From the NCBI GenBank assembly GCA_022592435.1, contig JABYQS010000755.1, forward strand, positions 1-14,039: a DNA stretch of 14,039 nt, written 5' to 3'. Below are positions 8,806-14,039 of the stretch, in pieces. The stretch's first letter is position 1. Each line of letters opens with the position of its first letter. Source of the DNA: Cerioporus squamosus. Taxonomy: Eukaryota > Basidiomycota > Agaricomycetes > Polyporales > Polyporaceae. The position numbers and the translations under genes were made by a program. The notes below the pieces were generated by a model. It worked only from the letters and a program-made list of their open reading frames with translations, was not told where the DNA came from and did no database searches.

Positions 8806-10509
8806 GTGCTAGACAGTACCCGACGCCATCACTTCAAAGACTCGGTGGCATACCTCAACTGCGAACTGCGTCGACGCGGACTCGAATCCATGGACGATCG
8901 GTGCACTTCTTCTGGGGTACGAGCATCCTTTTCCAAGAGGCTCGATGAGATCCACACGTCGCGAAGAAAGTTGGATGAGGGAGAGGTACAGCTGAAGATG
9001 CGATGGAATTCCTCCGTCCCTATCAATCGCCTTCCAAACGAGATCATCTGCAACCTGCTCGTTCTTTATGAGCAAAATCGCGATGGCCCTACCCGGGTCC
9101 CCTTCAAGATGGCCTGGGTACGTATCATATCGGTCTGCCGATATTGGTACCGTATCGCGTGCGGGACTCCCTCACTGTGGAACGTCATCGAGGCGTCCGG
9201 GGGCAACGTGGCTTGGCTGGATCTTTGCCTCACCCGCTCTGCACAGACTTCGCTCAATATCTCCCTCGATGATCCGTCCGATGAGCTGCTGAAGTCCGTC
9301 GCTTTACAAGTCACCCGCATCAAAAGCCTCAAGATACAGGAATTCGACGCTCCACGCGCTCTCTCTTTCCTACACGGACCCATGCCTCTGCTGGAGAAAC
9401 TCGATCTCTCTGCGAACGACCCGAAAGATACTACCGACTTCTTCGAGTTTGATATGACACCTCGTCACTACCCCCTCCTACGTGACCTGAGCATCGAAGG
9501 TGTCGACTCCATCCCGAGCAATCTGGGAATGTATGCCGGCTTGCGCAAGCTATCGCTCCGAGCTTGTGGCTTCAATACCAGCATGGAAAATTCTGCCACA
9601 TCCTGAGCGCATGCACGCATCTCGAGAGCCTTTATCTATTAGATTTCCTCTCCGGCCTGGACGAGACCATACCAGCATTAGACCGGCCGCCAATATCCGT
9701 CCCTCGCTTGGCTACGCTCTTCGTTTCGGAAGAGTGCCATTGTGCCATGGCTGACTTCCTTGCTCATGTCATACTCTCTCCAGCGACAGAGGTTACGGTA
9801 CTGCGCAAGCTTCCATCTCGAGGACAGCGGACGACACTCCCCGGATGAGCGCGATTCTTCCTGCCAATCGGGCCACCACTTTCCCCGCGCTGTCCACGGT
9901 CACACACGTCTATCTCCACATGCGCCATGCTCACTACACCATGCAGGTCTCTCTGGAGTCAGATCTCGTCCCTTCAACTTACGCTGACAACAACGCTTGC
10001 CCTCGTTTCGGATGATATCGAGGACTGGGAGAATTACCTCGAATCATGCGGACTCTGGGATCTCGTGGAAATCTTCGCTGGCACCCCGCTAACGTATCTC
10101 TCAATTGAGGGAGATTTCGACAGCGTCATGGGTCCTGATTGGAAGACGGCCTTCCTCGCATTCCCCACGCTGGAAGTCCTGAAATGCGAAGCCTCAGACG
10201 AGTCCTCTCCGACCGCTGTGTGGGCGGCTCTTGCTCTTGATGCCGCTGCTCAGGAAATACTCTGCCCGCGGTTGCGACGCATCACCATGCATGGCTGTCG
10301 CATGGAGGGTCGGGGAAAGGGCGGACGTGTTCTTCGAGAAAATGTTCGCTTGTCTCACCAGCCGTGCGGCGGGTGGCGGCACACGACTGCAGAAGCTGGA
10401 CCTTGAGGTACAAAGCCTCGGAGAGGAACTGGACGCAAAGCTGAAGCGCAAGTACCCTGCGGATTTGCTGGGCTCGGTGGACGTTGTGAAGTTCCGCTTG
10501 AAGGGCTGA
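8806..10509 (+). pseudogene. F-box protein relic, copy B (frameshifted)
   Basis: This is a paralogue of copy A (715-2354) in inverted orientation. The first frame from 8806 gives KRLDEI, then the F-box: PINRLPNEI, SVCRYWY, GTPSLW, and leucine-rich text such as LHGPMPLLEKLDLSA. It stops at 9606 after a 1-nt loss in the GGAAAA tract near 9584-9590; the next frame resumes at KFCHILSACTHLESL, matching DILCACTRLESL of A. A further break between 9805 and 9845 (about 7 nt relative to A) leads to LPANRATTFPAL, another at about 9955-9998 leads to DIEDWENYLESCGLWDL, and an extra base near 10306-10325 leads to ADVFFEKMFACL. The tail ends VDVVKFRLKG, stop at 10507-10509. Copy A reads through in one frame at each of these points. 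Relative to A, B lacks four residues (TPEE) before the RLDEI helix in frame. The start could also be the Met at about 8890. A truncated F-box protein of about 266 aa could still be made. Confidence 0.85.
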
Positions 10510-11345
10510 ACCGCGCATACGCAGTGCGTATCGCTCGTCGCGTGACGCCAATCTCCGCGACTCGCCTACATAGGTAGGTGTCGCTTATACTCCTTCACAT
10601 ACCGGTTACTGAACCCATGTTGCAGCTATATATCATAGATGCCACATATCTTCCCGGCACTCTGTTCCCGTTTTTGTCAATGCTAACTATCGTAGCGGTG
10701 CACCGAGGATTCTTCATGTATGCCAGACGTCAAGCCCTGAGAGAAGCAGTGGTAGGCTGTGCTGCCGGCTGCCATGTGTGTCCTCCTTCCTCAATGACCG
10801 CAGCACAACACATACTCACTATCGTCTTCCCAGCATTCTTGTACTGACTCAGTGGGTGTATCGGTCTCCTTTATCGGTCGTATACTGGCATACCTTTGCG
10901 ATGCACGTGGTGGCGACCGGTCGACACCCGTCTCCGTGCGAGGTGTGCTATTTCAATCCCTTCGAAAGCGTTGTTCCTGAATTTATCTCTACAGTTAAAC
11001 AGAGGCCATGAGATGTGTCGTGGCTTGGGATATAATGCAGAAGCCGGCATGCAACACCTCGTGGTCTGTACGGTGTGTCGCCGTGAGAGCTCAAGGGAAG
11101 CCTTCCTATATTTACCAGGCACAGGAGCTTCGCACCGGCCACAGTTGGCATTACAGAAGATCGACCACTACTAATGAAAGTTTATGTGCTTCTGTGAGTT
11201 TCAATACCGTATATATCTGATCTTCGCGCGGTCGCGACTCACTAGCGCGATAGGATGAAGGGTCGAAGGGTCGCAGGTTCGGCGTCAAGAAGAGAATATA
11301 AACCGCATGTCCTCCAGGATGGCTCTCGCATGACCTTTGCTCGAT
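10510..11345. other. Gene-less stretch between copy B and the DUF6533 gene
   Basis: No supported gene. A perfect 6-bp stem with a 3-nt loop (ATACGC-AGT-GCGTAT, 10517-10531) sits eight bases after the copy B stop. Open frames up to about 95 codons lack motifs. The right end holds the promoter of the membrane-protein gene. Confidence 0.45.
11297..11302 (+). promoter_or_regulatory. Candidate TATA box of the DUF6533-type gene
   Basis: TATAAA lies 44 bp before the ATG at 11346, within an A-rich stretch. Spacing suits a short leader, since transcription would start close to the ATG. Consensus match only. Confidence 0.45.
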
Positions 11346-13155
11346 ATGTCTTCTCCAGATGCAGCCCAACTCATTGACTTCTATAGCTCCATGTACGTCC
11401 TTATCCCGGACTCCGGCAGTTCGACGCTTACTTCTCTCCATGCTAGGCTGTCGGGGACCTACATCGGACTTGTACCGATAGGTATGCCGCGCTGCTCACC
11501 CGAGACGAGACGACTGACTGCAGCCCTTCTCCAGTATTTCTGCTCTACGACTATGTCCTCACGTTGGGGCGCGAAGTCCGTCTTTTCTGGAACGGCGCAC
11601 TCACGGGAGCGTCGATCCTGTTCTTCGCCATTCGATATAGCACGCTGCTGTACGAAATTCTCGACATCGTCGAGTATGTTCCGACTCTTTCTGACACTGT
11701 ACGTGAGCAGTCACAGCCATCTTCTCGACTCTTTAGCTGACATTTCCTCGCGAAACAGAGGTGACGTTGTCTCACGTCGAAGCTTTTCCGCACATGCTCA
11801 CCCCACCATCGTATCTGCGGTAGCTGCAACTTACTCGGTAAAGCGTTCAACGTTGTAAACTTTCTCCGATTTGTTCCCATCGGTCGTGAGTCCTTTTTGT
11901 GCGCGGAAATGTGACCAGCGTTCCTGACATCTCCCAGTGTTCTCCGCCATGCGAGCATATGCACTGTCGACCAACTGGTCCCTGTCGGCGGTGATCTGCA
12001 TTCTATCACTCACGCCGTTCGTGGTGAACTTCGTGAGTATTCGAACTTTGTGCTAACAGCATGCGGCATGCGAACTCTCTCATCCTTGACGACGTACGCA
12101 GATCCAGTATGGACAAGGTCTTCGAGGCGAGATGCTTCCCATCGGCAACTGCGAACCAGAAATAAACGTAACTCCAGTCGAGACTATCATGTAGGTTTGC
12201 GTTCCGAGTCCGAAAGAATCACGCTGACTCGTTGCGCAGCTGTATGCATACATCGTTTCGTCAGTGGTAGCAGGGACTTACGCGTGCATTCGCCAGTTCC
12301 TGCCGTGTCTCGCGGCGGTCTGATCGTTGCGGATCTGCTCCTGATAATCGTGACATGGCGGACCTTGGCCAGGAGTTCTTCCCGGCCTCGTTTCTCGTTC
12401 GAGAAAGCGCACACGTCTTTGAGTGCTATCATGCTATGGAACGGTATGTACTCCGGTCGCCCCTGCAGCTGCCTGAATATGCTCACAATTGTTCGGCAGG
12501 GACCATCTACTTCGTGTATGTCCCTCTTCACTGCGCATGTCGTGTTATCTGATCTCACCCTATAGTGTCCTGTTCCTGCTGAACGTACTCCATATGACCT
12601 TCACCCTCACATCGGTTAGTAACACAAGACTTACCCATCGCGCGATTAGGAGATATGCTGACTGATTTCTGCAGATATTCGGTCTCGGTCGTAGCCTCAT
12701 TGCCGTCTTCACCGACCCGTGCGTTTCTCCTCCCCTTCAACCTCATCCTGCACTGACAGTTTCCACTTGTGCGATCGTGCAGGCTCACGACGATCCTGAT
12801 CTCCCGCTTTCTTCTCGACCTTCAGGACGCCAACCAGCAGGACGTCCAGCTCGGGGCCGATGACCGCATCCAAGACATGAGTGTCGCGTCACAGGGATCG
12901 CTGACCTTTGCGCGAGCCTTGGGCTCGATCAACTCCACCATCGTTCCAGGAACTGCCAGGGAGTCCGATCCGCTGACGAAGATTGATAGTGGAGGCTGCA
13001 TCCCATATACTCAGTGCGCGAGCGAACGAGGACTCAGTAATATTCGGAATGCCCCTCTGCCACTCCGGTCGATCATTTCAGATCATATTGACTGCGAGGG
13101 CAATGCGAGGGAAGGTGTATCTGTAACGCACTGGCATCGCCTGGGTTCATGTTGA
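11346..13155 (+). CDS. DUF6533-type multi-pass membrane protein, many short exons
   Basis: This is an integral membrane protein of the large basidiomycete DUF6533 family; its function is unknown. Proposed exons: 11346-11392, 11447-11481, 11535-11698, 11759-11760, 11824-11885, 11938-12032, 12102-12190, 12240-12259, 12297-12443, 12500-12515, 12566-12614, 12675-12718, 12783-13155. They total 1143 nt, 380 aa, one unbroken frame. Family signatures in order: LLYDYVLTLGREVRLFWNG (about 30-48), ILFFAIRYSTLLYE, VPIGLFSAMRAYALS (about 100-114), LTPFVVNF, SRGGLIVADLLLIIVTW (about 176-192), a helix FLLNVLHMTFTLTS, and LISRFLLDLQDAN (about 262-274) opening the cytosolic tail. SLTFARALGS in the tail also fits. 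Uncertain points are the 2-nt exon at 11759, where a single 85-nt intron ending at CGAAG|CTT (11782) would also stay open and add about 13 residues, and the 20-nt exon at 12240 with its 37-nt intron. Acceptors at 12264 or 12273 are alternatives there. The tail after about residue 300 may contain another intron. Confidence 0.8.
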
Positions 13156-13319
13156 CAACTTGACAGTTTGCTGTATCTATTGGACTGTGCCTCGAGCACG
13201 TCAGGTGAGTACTGGTCGCGAGCTAGGTTACGCTGCTGCGCAGACGGTAACTCAACCGTGAGCCAAGCATCACAGAATCGGCGCTGAAGTTGTAAGCGCA
13301 GCGATTATTCCGCCGCAAG

Positions 13320-13344
13320 TAATGTAATATAATTTATAATTATT
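13320..13344. other. AT-rich tract downstream of the membrane-protein gene
   Basis: Twenty-four of 25 bases are A or T, about 165 bp past the stop of the DUF6533-type gene, in otherwise GC-balanced sequence. It may be part of a poly(A) or termination region; no exact AATAAA is present. Confidence 0.4.
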
Positions 13345-13555
13345 CTCGCACAGCCCTGTAAGTAATGGCAAGGCATAACAATTATTGGGCGGCCATTGTA
13401 ACCGTCGAAAATCTTGCGCTCATTGCTTGCTCATTGTATGCCGTTGCCTTCACCTCCCATAACCCTGCAGCGTTCTTGCAGCCAGCCGTATCTTGCGCTT
13501 CCTTGCCACATACTTACATGCAAAATCCTTCGAGGCGTGCGCTCTATTTGTTGTG

Positions 13556-13747
13556 TCACCGGGCCAGGGCGATGAGAACTGTACAGTTCCTTGGCAGGGT
13601 TCGAATCACCATGGTATGTCGTCTTGACTCGCGCACTGCGCCCTTCAACTCTGCCCTCATCCTCAAGTTCTCTGTGGTCACCCTCTCAAGTGCTGCAAAC
13701 TCTTCAAGCTCCTCCATCGCCCGAATCCGGAGACTCTCCAAGAGGAG
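13556..13747 (-). other. Possible coiled-coil coding remnant
   Basis: The minus strand, opening just after a TGA at 13748-13750, reads LESLRIRAMEELEEF then ERVTTENLRMRAEL, with leucine and charged residues in heptad-like spacing. A second short frame just upstream on the same strand (13759-13865) reads MSNTERLQSKTETERLET, also helix-like. The two are in different frames. They could be exons of a gene entering from the right or pieces of a decayed one. I do not recognise the family. Confidence 0.25.
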
Positions 13748-14039
13748 TCATTCTCACATGTCTGGCTGGCTGGATCAAGTGAAGACTGGCACCACGTCTC
13801 GAGTCGCTCGGTTTCTGTCTTGCTCTGGAGCCTCTCAGTATTGCTCATGCCCAACTTGTACTCGCTCTTGTGGCTGTCTCTCGTTGATCTTTTCTGCTAG
13901 TCTGGGTTCATCTTAGTGGCTTCTATGAGTGGGACCGTGGGTTGTTCGTCTTGCTCAGCCCGTCGTTATGGCCATCCGCGGTTACACAACCACTTGTGCC
14001 GAGGTTGTAGCTCTTCCCTGCGTCTCAACAGTGTGCTTG

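Larger units (their letters stand above)
13156..14039. other. Right flank without a clear gene
   Basis: No gene is firmly supported. A plus-strand frame at 13365-13916 looks like the antisense of a coiled-coil-like minus frame. A short AT-rich tract lies near 13330. The right end is cut by the window, so a gene entering from beyond it on the minus strand cannot be excluded. Confidence 0.45.

Noticed and set aside
11337..11345. TTG-initiated start nine bases before the ATG at 11346
   Set aside because: A non-ATG start is not expected for a fungal nuclear gene, and the ATG at 11346 is in the same frame.
13601..13613. GGTTCGAATCACC resembling a tRNA T-arm
   Set aside because: The flanking bases do not form a 5-bp T stem on either strand and no D-arm, anticodon arm or acceptor stem fits upstream. 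TTCGAA is simply palindromic.
13365..13916. 183-codon plus-strand open frame
   Set aside because: Its Ser/Leu-rich second half is what the antisense of a Glu/Leu coiled coil gives, and it has no recognisable domain or upstream gene signals.

Overview
The window looks like nuclear DNA of a filamentous basidiomycete, most likely an Agaricomycete. The reasons are many short introns of about 50-65 bp with GTRNGT donors, CTNAC-type branch sites and YAG ends; a secreted M36 fungalysin; an Agaricomycete-type F-box family; and a multi-exon DUF6533-type membrane protein. There are no bacterial operons, rRNA, recognisable tRNA, CRISPR array or intact transposon. All gene models were made by hand-splicing, and family names rest on motif recognition without a database search.

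Layout from left to right: (1) 1-714, no gene seen. (2) 715-2354, minus strand: F-box gene relic 'copy A', broken by at least four frame disruptions. (3) 3009-4972, minus: an intact four-exon fungalysin precursor (598 aa) with signal peptide, propeptide and HENTH zinc site. (4) 4973-7402: fungalysin promoter, then about 2 kb without a recognised gene, but holding an unusually long plus-strand open frame (5983-7179) that can be joined across one canonical intron. (5) 7403-8276, minus: a three-exon, two-helix membrane protein resembling TMEM242; its first exon and first helix appear only after splicing. (6) 8806-10509, plus: F-box relic 'copy B', a paralogue of copy A in inverted orientation, also broken in four places. 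(7) 11346-13155, plus: a multi-exon DUF6533-type integral membrane protein; the only model that keeps the conserved frame needs very short exons, including a possible 2-nt one. (8) 13156-14039: no clear gene, only a possible antisense coiled-coil remnant.

The genes do not form an evident pathway. The clearest structural feature is the pair of decayed F-box paralogues facing away from each other around the protease and TMEM242-like genes. Each copy is intact where the other is broken, so both appear to descend from one intact gene and to have decayed independently. The fungalysin and TMEM242-like genes splice into uninterrupted frames with ordinary introns, which argues against general sequencing error as the cause.
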